Below, in pieces: positions 26,805-36,060 of a DNA stretch of 64,000 nucleotides. Every line of letters starts with the position of its first letter. Position 1 is the first letter of the stretch. The stretch covers positions 53,151-117,150 of the forward strand of contig NZ_BJZP01000014.1 of the NCBI RefSeq assembly GCF_007992095.1, read 5' to 3'. A program made the translations under genes and the position numbers. Source of the stretch: Paenirhizobium naphthalenivorans (GTDB lineage: Bacteria > Pseudomonadota > Alphaproteobacteria > Rhizobiales > Rhizobiaceae). A model generated the notes under the pieces. It saw only the letters and a list, made by a program, of their open reading frames with translations. It made no database searches and had not been told where the DNA came from.

Positions 26805-27716
26805 CTATTTGCGCCCGGTTTGTGCGGTGTTTGTCTCTGTGTTAGCGGGAATGTGGCTACAATTCGCGCCCGGCAGCGCGGCAGCGGCAGCCCCAAGCGG
26901 CAGTAGGGCTGCGAGGTCCATGCCGGTTTCCACGCCACAGTTCTGGAACAGACGCACGATATCCTCGGTGGCAACGTTGCCGCTGGCGCCCGGCGCATAG
27001 GGACAGCCGCCGAGTCCTCCGATCGCCGAGTCGAAGATGCGCACGCCGCGTTCGTAGGCCGCCCGCACATTCATCCAGCCGTGGCCGTAGGTGTCATGTG
27101 CATGCATCGCCCAGGTCGAGACCTCGGGAAAGGCTGTCATTACAGAATCGAACAGCGCCGCAACCTGATCCGGCGTGCCGCGGCCGGTGGTGTCGCAGAG
27201 GCAAACCTCGGCATCTGGGCGCACCTCGAGCGCGCGGCCCAGAAGGTCGAGCACCGCCGTAGCGGGGGTCATGCCCTCGAACGGGCAATGGAAAGCGGTG
27301 GCAAGGTTGAGCCGCATGCGGATCCCCGCCGGCGCCTCGGCCACAAGCCGGGCGTAGTCGGCCAAGGCCTCGTTCGGTCCGACGCGCACGTTCGACCGGC
27401 TGTGGCTTTCCGAAACCGAGATGACATAGGACAGGAAACGCGCCCCGGCCTCGATCGCCTTGTGGCCGTAGCGGGCATTGGGGACCAGGACCTGCGGCAG
27501 AACGGCGCCCTGCGCCAGAACATTGGCCAGCACCTCGGCCGCATCGGCGAGCTGCGGAATGGCGCGCGGGCTGACGAACGAGGTGATCTCCATTCGCCGC
27601 ACCCCTGCGGCCGCAAGGCCGCGGATCATGGCGATCTTGGTTTCGGTCGGTATGAAGGGACCAATGTTCTGGAACCCGTCGCGCGGACCGACCTCGACGA
27701 TCTGGACAGAAGTCAT
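26805..27716 (-). CDS. HMG-CoA lyase family (DRE-TIM) acyl-CoA lyase
   Basis: A 303-aa TIM-barrel lyase. 'VEVGPRDGFQNIGPFIPTETKIAMI' carries the catalytic Arg-Asp of DRE-TIM enzymes (here PRDG), 'MHAHDTYGHGWMN' the metal-binding His pair and 'GGLGGCPYAPGASGNVATED' the flexible loop with the active-site Cys. Such enzymes split 3-hydroxy-3-methylglutaryl-CoA or close analogues such as citramalyl-CoA. Its ATG overlaps the CoA-transferase stop (ATGA), so the pair probably activates and cleaves one acid, for example citramalate or a substituted malate; the substrate is inferred, not visible. Last gene of the leftward operon. Confidence 0.85.
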   Translation of the reverse strand: MTSVQIVEVGPRDGFQNIGPFIPTETKIAMIRGLAAAGVRRMEITSFVSPRAIPQLADAAEVLANVLAQGAVLPQVLVPNARYGHKAIEAGARFLSYVISVSESHSRSNVRVGPNEALADYARLVAEAPAGIRMRLNLATAFHCPFEGMTPATAVLDLLGRALEVRPDAEVCLCDTTGRGTPDQVAALFDSVMTAFPEVSTWAMHAHDTYGHGWMNVRAAYERGVRIFDSAIGGLGGCPYAPGASGNVATEDIVRLFQNCGVETGMDLAALLPLGAAAAALPGANCSHIPANTETNTAQTGRK

Positions 27717-28954
27717 GCAATCACTCCCTTCTTCTGAAGCTGCTCGATCTCGGCCGCGGTGTAGCCGGCGATGTCGGCGAGAACCGCTTCGGTATCCTGT
27801 CCGACCTCCGGGCCGGTGCTGCGGATCGTGCCGGGAGAGTCGGGAAAATGCGGCACGATGCCGGGGTGAAGCAGTGTGCCATGGCGCGGATCGCTGACTT
27901 CGCGGACCATGCCGCGTGCACGGAACTGCGAATCCCCGGCGATGTCGGCGGCGGAGTAGATCAGGGTCGAGGGGATGTCAGCCCCGGCCAGAACTTCTGC
28001 CAGGCGCTTGGCGTCGAAGGTGCAGGACCAGGCGGAGATCGCCGCGTCGATCAATTCGACATGCTCGAGGCGACCGGCATTGTTTTTCAGTGCCGGGTCT
28101 GCAGCCAGATCGCCGCGCCCGATCAGTGCCATCAACCGCTGGAACAGCAGATCGGAATTTGCGGCAATGATGACCCAGCGACCATCCTTCGACGGATAGG
28201 CATTGGTCGGTGCCGCCGAAGCGATGCGGGCGCCGACGGGCTGGCGGACTAGACCGAGGGCGCCGTATTCCGTAACCACCCCTTCCATGAGCGACAGAAC
28301 GGCCTCGGTCAGCGCGACGTCGATGGTGCAAATGTCGTCATCGGGCTGGCCCTGCGATGCCAGAGCGCTGCGGCGGACGAGTCCGGCAAGAACCCCGATC
28401 ACCGCATAGAGACCGGCGATCGAATCGCCGATGCTTATACCGACGCGCGGCGGCGGCAGGTCGGTGGTGCCAGGAGGATGGTCTGTCAGGTGGCGCAGCC
28501 CGCCGATCGCTTCGCCGATGACGCCGAAAGCCGCGCGGTCGCGGGCCGGACCTGTCTGCCCGTAGCCGGAGACATGGGCAACGACTAGACCGGGCCGCAG
28601 TTCTTGCAACCGCCTACGATCGAAACCGAGCCGCGCCAGACCGCCTGGGCGCTGGTTCTCGATCAGCGCGTCTGACCGGGCAATGATCCTTGCCACGGCC
28701 TCGATCCCCTCGGGTTGCTTAAGGTCGACCACCACCGATCGCTTGTTGCGGCCATGAACGCTCCACCACAGCGAGGCGCCGCTGGATTGTGCCCCCCAGC
28801 CGCGGACAGGATCGCCCCCGGGTGGCTCGATCTTGATGATCTCGGCCCCGAGATCGCCAAGAATACGGCTGGCAAACGGAGCGGCGATGAAATGGCCGAT
28901 CTCGACAATGCGGATGCCGGAAAGCGGCGGTGTGGCTTCGTGTCTGGTGGACAT
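27713..28954 (-). CDS. Class III CoA-transferase (CaiB/BaiF family)
   Basis: A 413-aa enzyme starting at ATG 28954 behind GAGGAAGACAG. 'LSGIRIVEIGHFIAAPFASRILGDLGAEIIKIEPPGGDPVRGWG' is the classic family III start, and 'GVIGEAIGGLRHLTD' with 'GISIGDSIAGLYA' contains the catalytic Asp ('GD'). It transfers CoA, usually from succinyl-CoA or acetyl-CoA, to a carboxylic acid. Coupling to the HMG-CoA-lyase-family gene suggests a two-step activation and cleavage of a C5 hydroxy acid. Length is normal. Confidence 0.9.
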   Translation of the reverse strand: MSTRHEATPPLSGIRIVEIGHFIAAPFASRILGDLGAEIIKIEPPGGDPVRGWGAQSSGASLWWSVHGRNKRSVVVDLKQPEGIEAVARIIARSDALIENQRPGGLARLGFDRRRLQELRPGLVVAHVSGYGQTGPARDRAAFGVIGEAIGGLRHLTDHPPGTTDLPPPRVGISIGDSIAGLYAVIGVLAGLVRRSALASQGQPDDDICTIDVALTEAVLSLMEGVVTEYGALGLVRQPVGARIASAAPTNAYPSKDGRWVIIAANSDLLFQRLMALIGRGDLAADPALKNNAGRLEHVELIDAAISAWSCTFDAKRLAEVLAGADIPSTLIYSAADIAGDSQFRARGMVREVSDPRHGTLLHPGIVPHFPDSPGTIRSTGPEVGQDTEAVLADIAGYTAAEIEQLQKKGVIA

Positions 28955-29044
28955 CTGTCTTCCTCGCGATTTTCCGGCGGCATAAGTGCCGCTGGAAAAA
29001 GGTCCTTGTCTTTCATGGTGGCTCCAGCGCGTGCCGGCCTTCGA

Positions 29045-31462
29045 TCAGCCGAGCGGACGCCCGGCGCTGTGGCGGCCCACCGCCGCGACGATGCCGTCCG
29101 CGTCGATGCCGAAGTGCCGGTAGAGATCGGCGATCCTGCCTGTCTGGCCGAAACGCTCGACCCCGAGGGGTGCGGTCCGGTGCCCGCGTACGGCGCCAAG
29201 CCATCCCAGGGTCATCGGATGTCCATCGATCACCGTGACGATCAGGCAGTGCGGCGGCAGACCGGCAAGCAGTCGATCGGCCTGCGACACGCCGTCAGGG
29301 GCATGACGTGCTGCCGTCCAGCCGGCGTGAAGCCGGTCGGCCGAAGTAACCGCCAGCACGCCCACGTCGCGCCGCGCTCCGGCGATGCGCCCTGCCGCCC
29401 GGATTGCCTCGGGCGCGACCACACCCTGGTAGGCGATCACCACCTCGGCATTCGGGCCTGGCTCGCGCAGCCAGTAGGCCCCGTCGATCACTCCCTGCGC
29501 GAACCCCGGATTCGGGCGGCGCAAGGGCTGCTCGACTGGCCGGGTGGAGAGCCGAAGATAGACCGACCCGCCAGCGGCATCGGCAAGCCCGGTGCGCGGA
29601 TCGGGATCCTGTTCGCCGTCGCGCTGGAGATAGTCGAAGGACCAGCCCATGATGATGGCAAGTTCGTCCAGGAAGGCGGGCTCGAATGCGGCGAGACCGT
29701 CCTGCGACATGCCGATCAGCGGAGAGCCGATGGACTGGTGTGCGCCGCCTTCGGGGGCAAGCGTTATGCCCGAAGGTGTGCCTACTAACATGAAGCGCGA
29801 ATCCTGATAACAGGCGTAGTTCAGCGCATCGAGGCCGCGCGCAACGAACGGGTCATAGACCGTGCCGATCGGGATCAGCCGTTCGCCGAACAGGCTGTGC
29901 GACAGGCCCGCTGCGCCGAGCAAGAGCATCAGATTCATTTCGGCGATGCCAAGTTCGATGTGCTGTCCCCCGGGCGTGAAGGCCCATTTTTGTGTCGAGG
30001 GAATGCGTTCGTCGCGGAACGTGTCGGCCTTGGTGGTCCGCGCGAAAAGTCCGCGCCGATTGACCCAGCCGCCGAGATTGGTCGATACCGTGACATCGGG
30101 AGATGTGGTGACGATCCTGTCCGCCAGCGGTCCGCCGAGGCGCGCGATCTCGTCCAAGATCTTGCCGAAGCCAGCCTGGGTCGAGAGGATCCGGTCCGTG
30201 GGAGCAATCGTCGCCGGAACCGGAAGTTGCGGCGCGGTAAAGCGGCGTCGCCCCTCGCTGAAGAACGGCACGCGCGACAGGAAGTTGCGAAGTCCGGCCT
30301 CGTCGGCGACGGCGGCGAAGGGTTCCCATTCGGCGCCTTCGGGTATCGCCATCGTCTGCTGAAACTGGGCCATCTGCCCGACTGTCATCAACCCGGCGTG
30401 ATTGTCTTTGTGGCCTGCAAGCGGCGTGCCCCAGCCCTTGACTGTATAGGCTAAGAACACCGTCGGCTGTTCGCCCGTCGTGGCGTCGAAGGCCTCGCAC
30501 AGGCTGGCAAGGCAATGGCCGCCGAGGTTTTCCATCAGCGCGGCGAGCTCCGCGTCACTGCGCGACTCGATCAGCGCCGAGGCCGGACCCTGGTCGTCGA
30601 GATCCTCCATCAGCCGCCGGCGCCATGCGGCCCCGCCCTGGAAGGTCAGCGCCGAATAAAGCGCGTTCGGGCAGGCGTCGATCCAGCCGCGAAGCTTCTC
30701 GCCGCCGGGTTCGGCGAAGGCTTCCCGTTGCAGGGCCCCGTATTTCAGCCGCACCACCCGCCAGCCGAAGGCTGCGAAACTCGCCTCGATCCGCGCGAAA
30801 AGCCCCTCGCGCACCACGCCATCAAGGCTCTGACGGTTGTAGTCGATCACCCACCAGACGTTGCGCAGATCATGCTTCCAGCCTTCCTGCAGCGCCTCGT
30901 AGATATTGCCCTCGTCCAGTTCCGCATCACCGATCAACGCCACCATGCGGCCCAGCGGAGCGGCCCGGCCATGGCCCTGAAGATAGTCCTGCACCAGGCT
31001 GGCAAAGATCGGCATGGCGGCCCCGAGCCCGACCGAGCCGGTCGAGAAATCCACGTCGTCCATATCCTTGGTCCGCGAGGGATAGCTTTGCACCCCGCCA
31101 TATCCACGGAAGTTCTCCAGCCTGTCGCGGGTCTGGTTGCCCATAAGATACTGGATCGCGTGGAAGACCGGTCCGGCATGCGGCTTCACCGCCACCCGGT
31201 CCCCGGGACGCAGGGCATGGAAATAGAGCGCGGTCAGGATCGCGGCCATCGATGCCGACGACGCCTGGTGCCCCCCAACCTTAACGTCTCGCTCGTCCTT
31301 TTTGCGCAGGTGATTGGCATGGTGGATCGTCCAGCAGGAGAGCCAAAGAAGTCGCTGGTGCAATGTTTCCAGATGCGAAAGATCCCCGGCGCGCTGCAGC
31401 AGGCCGGCAGCAGGAGAGGTCGAAGTCACTTCGGGTGCTATGGTCATGAGGTCACACTGCAT
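29045..31462 (-). CDS. AceE-like thiamine diphosphate enzyme (pyruvate dehydrogenase E1 / transketolase family)
   Basis: About 805 aa from ATG 31462 (overlapping the upstream gene) or 800 aa from ATG 31447; neither has an SD. The ThDP site is 'ALIGDAELDEGNIYEALQ' followed by 'WWVIDYNRQSLDG', and substrate-side motifs 'GGHQASSASMAAILTALYF' and 'FSTGSVGLGAAMPIF' match the homodimeric AceE E1/transketolase group. The C-terminal pyrimidine-binding half contains 'HIELGIAEMNLMLLLGAAGLS'. It is shorter than AceE (about 880 aa) and no E2 or E3 gene is near. In this operon it could act on the pyruvate released by fumarylpyruvate hydrolase or on a related 2-oxo acid; the reaction is unproven. Confidence 0.8.
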   Translation of the reverse strand: MQCDLMTIAPEVTSTSPAAGLLQRAGDLSHLETLHQRLLWLSCWTIHHANHLRKKDERDVKVGGHQASSASMAAILTALYFHALRPGDRVAVKPHAGPVFHAIQYLMGNQTRDRLENFRGYGGVQSYPSRTKDMDDVDFSTGSVGLGAAMPIFASLVQDYLQGHGRAAPLGRMVALIGDAELDEGNIYEALQEGWKHDLRNVWWVIDYNRQSLDGVVREGLFARIEASFAAFGWRVVRLKYGALQREAFAEPGGEKLRGWIDACPNALYSALTFQGGAAWRRRLMEDLDDQGPASALIESRSDAELAALMENLGGHCLASLCEAFDATTGEQPTVFLAYTVKGWGTPLAGHKDNHAGLMTVGQMAQFQQTMAIPEGAEWEPFAAVADEAGLRNFLSRVPFFSEGRRRFTAPQLPVPATIAPTDRILSTQAGFGKILDEIARLGGPLADRIVTTSPDVTVSTNLGGWVNRRGLFARTTKADTFRDERIPSTQKWAFTPGGQHIELGIAEMNLMLLLGAAGLSHSLFGERLIPIGTVYDPFVARGLDALNYACYQDSRFMLVGTPSGITLAPEGGAHQSIGSPLIGMSQDGLAAFEPAFLDELAIIMGWSFDYLQRDGEQDPDPRTGLADAAGGSVYLRLSTRPVEQPLRRPNPGFAQGVIDGAYWLREPGPNAEVVIAYQGVVAPEAIRAAGRIAGARRDVGVLAVTSADRLHAGWTAARHAPDGVSQADRLLAGLPPHCLIVTVIDGHPMTLGWLGAVRGHRTAPLGVERFGQTGRIADLYRHFGIDADGIVAAVGRHSAGRPLG

Positions 31463-32099
31463 CGGGTTGGTTCATCGGCGCGGCATCGCGGAAGGCAGGC
31501 AGGGCATCGAGAGCGTCGAAGATCCGCTTGATCGTGGGCCAGCGGTTGGTATCAATCGCAAAGCGCCGGTTGTTCCAGACCTGGGCGTAGAGGCAGCAGT
31601 CGGCAAGACCGGGCCTGTCGCCATGGCAATATGTGCCGGTGTGGCAGTCCTGCGCCAGCATGATTTCGAGCGGATCGAACGTGGTCTCGACCCAGTGGAC
31701 GAACCAAAGCTTCTGCGCGGCTTCGTCGGCGCCGAACTGTTCGGCTAGTCGGTTGAGCACCCGCAGGTTGTTGAGCGGATGGATTTCGCATGCGATCATG
31801 TAAGAAAGCGCCCGCACCCTGGCCCGTCCAGCGGCATCTTTCGGAAGGAGCGATGGCCCGGCATGGGTTTCGTCAAGCCATTCGATGATCGCCAGGGATT
31901 GCACGAGCGCCGTTCCATCCTCGAGTTCCAGCACCGGCACGAGACCGGCGGGATTCATTGCCAGATAGCGGGGTGCCCGCGTTTCGCCCTTGCGGAGCGC
32001 ATAGGCAACATACTCGGTCGCAAGCCCTTTTAGGTTCAGCGCGGCCCGCAGGCGCGTCGAGGTGGAGGACCGGAAGAAGTTGTGCAGGCGCATGGTCAT
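31452..32099 (-). CDS. nagL: Maleylpyruvate (or maleylacetoacetate) isomerase, zeta-class GST
   Basis: A 215-aa glutathione transferase of the zeta class. 'NFFRSSTSTRLRAALNLKG' holds the SSxSxR motif that binds glutathione and the cis double bond substrate; 'NPAGLVPVLELEDG' and 'QSLAIIEWLDE' are the thioredoxin-fold cis-Pro and Ser loops. In gentisate pathways NagL converts maleylpyruvate to fumarylpyruvate. The neighbour nagK and the gentisate dioxygenase in the divergent operon support that role. Start at ATG 32099, 12 nt after nagK. Confidence 0.85.
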   Translation of the reverse strand: MTMRLHNFFRSSTSTRLRAALNLKGLATEYVAYALRKGETRAPRYLAMNPAGLVPVLELEDGTALVQSLAIIEWLDETHAGPSLLPKDAAGRARVRALSYMIACEIHPLNNLRVLNRLAEQFGADEAAQKLWFVHWVETTFDPLEIMLAQDCHTGTYCHGDRPGLADCCLYAQVWNNRRFAIDTNRWPTIKRIFDALDALPAFRDAAPMNQPDAV

Positions 32100-32111
32100 C
32101 TCAGTTGCTCC

Positions 32112-32807
32112 TCATGCCCGTGGCCCGATCGTCGTGACAATCTGGCCGAGACCGTCGATCGAGACCACGCAGACATCGCCGACCTGCATTGCTCCCACGC
32201 CTGCGGGCGTGCCGGTCATCACCAGGTCGCCTGGGCGGATTTCCATCGAGTGCGACAGGATCGACACGATCTCGGGCACCGACCAAATCAGGTCCGCAAG
32301 ATCCGCGTGCTGCCTCACGGTGCCGTTGATCGTCAGTCTGATCGCGCCGTGGTCGGGATGGCCGACTTCCGCAACCGGGTAGATCGGGCCGATCACGGCA
32401 GAACGGTCAAAGGCCTTGCCCCAGTCCCAGGGCCGACCCGTCTCGCGCGCGGCAAGTTGCAGGTCGCGCCGCGTCAGGTCGTTCCCGACAGCATATCCGA
32501 AGATATGATCCAGCGCCCGATCCTCGGGAATGTCAGAGCCAGCATTGCCGATGGCAACCACCAGTTCCGCTTCATAGTGGAAGTTCTTCGTTTCGGGCGG
32601 ATAGGCGACGGTCTGCCCGTCCTCGACGATGGCATCCGCCGGCTTGGTGAAGAAGAAGGGCGGATCGCGATCCGGGTCTTTGCCCATCTCGCGCGCGTGT
32701 TCTGCATAGTTGCGTCCGACGCAGAAGATGCGCCGCACGGGAAAACGTGCGTTGGTTCCGGCGACCGGCAAGCTGGGAATGGGCAGCGGTGGGAAGCAGT
32801 AGTTCAT
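32112..32807 (-). CDS. nagK: Fumarylpyruvate hydrolase
   Basis: A 231-aa FAH-fold hydrolase from ATG 32807, with AAGGTGAG upstream. 'FCVGRNYAEHAREMG', 'PPFFFTKPADAIV', 'FHYEAELVVAIG', 'GYAVGNDLTRRDLQ' and 'LVMTGTPAGVG' are typical of NagK, including the metal-binding Glu pair in the 'HYEAELVV' strand. It cleaves fumarylpyruvate to fumarate and pyruvate, the last step of the gentisate route. In-frame codons up to 32945 lie within the TRAP gene and are rejected. A second FAH protein, less like NagK, lies at 42405. Confidence 0.9.
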   Translation of the reverse strand: MNYCFPPLPIPSLPVAGTNARFPVRRIFCVGRNYAEHAREMGKDPDRDPPFFFTKPADAIVEDGQTVAYPPETKNFHYEAELVVAIGNAGSDIPEDRALDHIFGYAVGNDLTRRDLQLAARETGRPWDWGKAFDRSAVIGPIYPVAEVGHPDHGAIRLTINGTVRQHADLADLIWSVPEIVSILSHSMEIRPGDLVMTGTPAGVGAMQVGDVCVVSIDGLGQIVTTIGPRA

Positions 32808-32838
32808 CGGTGGTCTCACCTTTTCACAGGGTTGCATC

Positions 32839-34785
32839 TCAAGATTCATGCTCGGGGCGAGCCGACTGTGGCGATGTGGCGGACATCCTGCGCAGGAGCC
32901 ATAGCACCGCCAGCATCCCCAGCCCGATCCCGTAGGCGGCGGCAACCGGAAGCCCGCCCAGTGGCAGCGGCATCAGCAGCAGCGCGCCGCTCAGCACTAG
33001 AAGCATGCGCCGGACGCCTTCGATAGGTCCGCCAAACCAGCCGGCGAGCGCGGCAGATATCGCGTAGACCCCGCTCATCGCCGCACCTGCGGCCGTGACG
33101 ATCTCCAATGCGCTGCCTTGCATCATAAGCGGTGGTGACACCACGAAAAGGAACGGCACGATATATGCCGTCCAGCCCAGCCGCATCGCCACGAGCGAAG
33201 TCTGCATCGGCGGTGCCTTCGCAAGGGCGGCCGCGAAGAAGGCACCGATGGCGATCGGGGGCGTAACCATCGACATCATGCCGAGGTAGAAGATGAAGAA
33301 ATGGGCTGCGACCGGCGAGACTCCGGCCTCGACAAGCGGCGGGGCAAGCAGAACCGCCAGCAGAAGGTAGACCGCGACCGTCGGCATGCCCATTCCGAGA
33401 ACCAGGCTGGCGACCGCTGTCAGAACCAGAAGAAGCAGGAGGTTGCCCTGGCCTATCTCTGCCAGCGCGAAGGTGCCGGCAAAGCCCAGGCCGGTGACGT
33501 TGAGAACGCCGATGATGAACCCGGCGGCCGCCGAAATCATCAGGATGTCGGTCATCGCGAAGCCGGTCTCCACCAGCGATTGCCAGATCGCGCGCAGAGC
33601 GATTCGTTGACCGCCATAGCCGTAGGCCGCGCCGCAGATCATGGCCGCGCCGGTTGCCCAGAGCGCCGCGGTTTCCGGTCGCTGGCCCAGCCAGAACAAT
33701 GCGACCACCATGACAACGAACGGCAGGATGAAGATGCCTCCGCGGCGCAGCGTTCGACCCGCGGATGGAATCTCGTCATCGAGCAGGGGGGCAATGCCGG
33801 ACGCGGCTGCCTCGAGATCGACCTGGAAATAGAGCGCCAGATAGTAGAGCGCGGCGGGGATGACGGCGGCAAGCGCGATCTCTGCATACGGAACCTGAAG
33901 GAAATCGGCCATCAGGAAGGCGACTGCGCCCATGACCGGAGGAGCGATCTGGCCTCCGGTAGATGCCACGGCTTCCACCGCCGCGGCCATCGTTGGCCGA
34001 TAGCCCGTCCGGGTCATCAGCCGAATAGTGACGACCCCGGTCGCCACGATGTTGGAGACCACCACCCCGGATATCGTGCCGAACAGGGCGGATGCGAGAA
34101 TGGAGATCTTGGCCGCCGCGCCCCGGCGACGACCCAGTGCCGCGAGGGAAATGTCATTGAAGAACTCGGCGCCGCCCGCTCGCATGAGGATCTGCCCGAA
34201 CAGCACGAATGCGACCACGACACTTACGGCCACGTTGAGCGTGAGGCCCAGCATGCCATTGGCGTCGAAGGCGACATAAGTCAGAAGCTGCTCGGGCGCC
34301 ACATGCCGGGTTTGCAGGGAACCGGGCACCATATGGCCGATCAGCCCGTATCCGGCAATGCCAAGCACCACCAGCACCAGCGCCCAGCCGACGACCCGGC
34401 GCAGACCCTCGATCACCAGAAGGAACAGGACTGCGGCGATTGCCACTACGTCGAACGAAGCCGACATAGCCCGACCGATCAGATCGACGTATCGAAAGGA
34501 AACGTACAGAGATGTCCCCAATCCAAGCGCGGCCAGCACCCAGTCCAACAGTTGTCCCTGAACCGCCCGCTCGGCGCCGTCGCTGCCGCGGCGCTCGATC
34601 AGGAAGACCAGCCCGAGACCGACGCCGAGAGCCGCCGCAAGCACCTGCTCGGTGTAGATGTAAAGGCCGAGACGGCTGGGCATGTCCAGCGCGAAGGCAA
34701 TGGCGATGAGTGTCAGAGCGACTGCCAGCCCCTGTACGACAACAGGACGGGCAGCCATTGGCCGGAAGCGGTTTGTCTGTGTCAT
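32839..34785 (-). CDS. Fused TRAP transporter permease (TAXI type)
   Basis: A 648-aa membrane protein in which the small (DctQ) and large (DctM) permeases are fused, as usual for TAXI-TRAP systems. I count at least 15 hydrophobic segments, starting 'VVVQGLAVALTLIAIAFAL' and including 'GAEFFNDISLAALGRRRGAAAKISILASALFGTISG', the DctM signature region. Start at ATG 34785 ('MTQTNRF'); the longer frame to 34959 overlaps the binding-protein gene. With the TAXI protein at 34874 it would import an organic acid on a sodium gradient; its position with nagK and nagL suggests an aromatic acid such as gentisate or salicylate. Confidence 0.92.
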   Translation of the reverse strand: MTQTNRFRPMAARPVVVQGLAVALTLIAIAFALDMPSRLGLYIYTEQVLAAALGVGLGLVFLIERRGSDGAERAVQGQLLDWVLAALGLGTSLYVSFRYVDLIGRAMSASFDVVAIAAVLFLLVIEGLRRVVGWALVLVVLGIAGYGLIGHMVPGSLQTRHVAPEQLLTYVAFDANGMLGLTLNVAVSVVVAFVLFGQILMRAGGAEFFNDISLAALGRRRGAAAKISILASALFGTISGVVVSNIVATGVVTIRLMTRTGYRPTMAAAVEAVASTGGQIAPPVMGAVAFLMADFLQVPYAEIALAAVIPAALYYLALYFQVDLEAAASGIAPLLDDEIPSAGRTLRRGGIFILPFVVMVVALFWLGQRPETAALWATGAAMICGAAYGYGGQRIALRAIWQSLVETGFAMTDILMISAAAGFIIGVLNVTGLGFAGTFALAEIGQGNLLLLLVLTAVASLVLGMGMPTVAVYLLLAVLLAPPLVEAGVSPVAAHFFIFYLGMMSMVTPPIAIGAFFAAALAKAPPMQTSLVAMRLGWTAYIVPFLFVVSPPLMMQGSALEIVTAAGAAMSGVYAISAALAGWFGGPIEGVRRMLLVLSGALLLMPLPLGGLPVAAAYGIGLGMLAVLWLLRRMSATSPQSARPEHES

Positions 34786-34873
34786 CTCGGAGTTCCCATT
34801 GGACGAGTTGTCGCGATGCGGGAGCGCGGCAGGGCGCTGGCCTTTGTCTGTCTCGCCCGCCGCAACTATCCCG

Positions 34874-35848
34874 TTAGTTTGCCGGCGTCTTGGCCACGCC
34901 ACGCTCGGCGAAGAATTCCTCGGCACCCGCATGGTATTCCACACCGGGGTAGTCCACATATGCGGTTTCGAGGTTCAGCGCGGCGAGGGGCGGATAGGCC
35001 GCCATAATCGCGTCGCGGCTGTCGAACAGCGCGGCCAGAAGCGCCTTGACTCGTTCGTCGGGAACATGCGCGCCGACCACCAGCACATTGTCCCAGGTGA
35101 GCATCATGATTGGCTTCTCGACGCCGACCCGAACCGGCGCGGGCGTGACTTCCGTGAAATAGTAGGTCGGCCGATGCTTGCGCACCGCTGCTAAGGCCGC
35201 CTCGCCCGAGGCAACTTCCAGGAAGCGGACCCCGCCGACTGAGGCGCCGACTTCGGCCACCTTCGGCCCGCCCACCGCGAAAAAGGCAGCATCCGTCTGC
35301 CCCGAAACAAGCGCGTCGGCTCCGCGGATGAGTTCGGGCATCGGCACGCCGACCACTTCGTCATAGCTGATCCCGTCGGCCTCGAGCAGCGCGCTCACCA
35401 GTGGGCGGTTGAGCGGAAACGCCTCCCAACCGGAGGGCACACGCATACCCTTGAGGTCGGACACGCGAATCATTTTCGAGTCGGCTCGCACGAAAAGCCC
35501 GACCGGGAAGGGATTGATCCGGGCCACGACCCGCAGGTTCGGCATCGGCGCCGAATATTCGCCGGACCCGTCGACTGCGGTGATCACATCGTTGATATCA
35601 TTCAGCGAATACTCGGCCAGCGCGTCGTTGACGGCCTGCATCATCTGGCTGTTGCCGCCATAGGGCTGAACAACCAGCCTGCCACCGTCGGCCTTGCGGG
35701 CCTCGGCGGCGATGACCGACGCCATGGTGTTCCATACAGAACCGGCGGGCGGGGTCGCAATCGCCTCAACCTGCGCAGAAGCATTGCCTGACACCAGACA
35801 CGCAAAAATTGCGACCGTCGAAAGTCGTGCCGAAAACAGCTTGCTCAT
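34874..35848 (-). CDS. TAXI-family TRAP solute-binding protein
   Basis: A 324-aa periplasmic protein with a signal peptide ('LSTVAIFACLVSGNASAQ'). 'GSVWNTMASVIAAEARK', 'VQPYGGNSQMMQAVNDALAEYSLND' and 'DAAFFAVGGPKVAEV' are family features. The start is decided by the SD: GGGAGG lies immediately before the ATG at 35854 but 6 nt before the ATG at 35848, so 35848 ('MSKLF') is preferred. First gene of the leftward operon; it faces the dioxygenase operon across 212 bp that contain the palindrome at 35937-35950. Confidence 0.9.
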   Translation of the reverse strand: MSKLFSARLSTVAIFACLVSGNASAQVEAIATPPAGSVWNTMASVIAAEARKADGGRLVVQPYGGNSQMMQAVNDALAEYSLNDINDVITAVDGSGEYSAPMPNLRVVARINPFPVGLFVRADSKMIRVSDLKGMRVPSGWEAFPLNRPLVSALLEADGISYDEVVGVPMPELIRGADALVSGQTDAAFFAVGGPKVAEVGASVGGVRFLEVASGEAALAAVRKHRPTYYFTEVTPAPVRVGVEKPIMMLTWDNVLVVGAHVPDERVKALLAALFDSRDAIMAAYPPLAALNLETAYVDYPGVEYHAGAEEFFAERGVAKTPAN

Positions 35849-35936
35849 TTTCATCCTCCCTTTGTTGTCGATGCGCTGGTCTGGATCTTACCTCCCTGCC
35901 AGTCCGGCAAAAGAATGTTATCCAGATTTCAGAAAA

Positions 35937-35950
35937 TTGAAAGCATGCTT
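35937..35950. promoter_or_regulatory. Putative MarR operator between the two catabolic operons
   Basis: TTGAAAGCATGCTT, within the perfect palindrome AAAGCATGCTTT (35940-35951), lies in the divergent region between the TAXI gene and the dioxygenase alpha gene. Its reverse complement recurs with one mismatch at 43916-43929 beside the MarR gene. A shared site at both promoter regions suggests one regulator for the whole module. Confidence 0.6.
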
Positions 35951-36060
35951 TTTTTTATTGCCGAGATTTTCAGAATGCGATAACAAGCTGTGGAGCTTGG
36001 GGATCGCGGAGGGGCTGTTTGGTCCCAGGCCAATTTTTGTTCCAACGGGAGGAAGTTCAA

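Noticed and set aside
33301..35007. Open frame of 568 codons on the plus strand
   Set aside because: Antisense to the TRAP permease gene; extremely polar composition typical of the complement of membrane protein codons.
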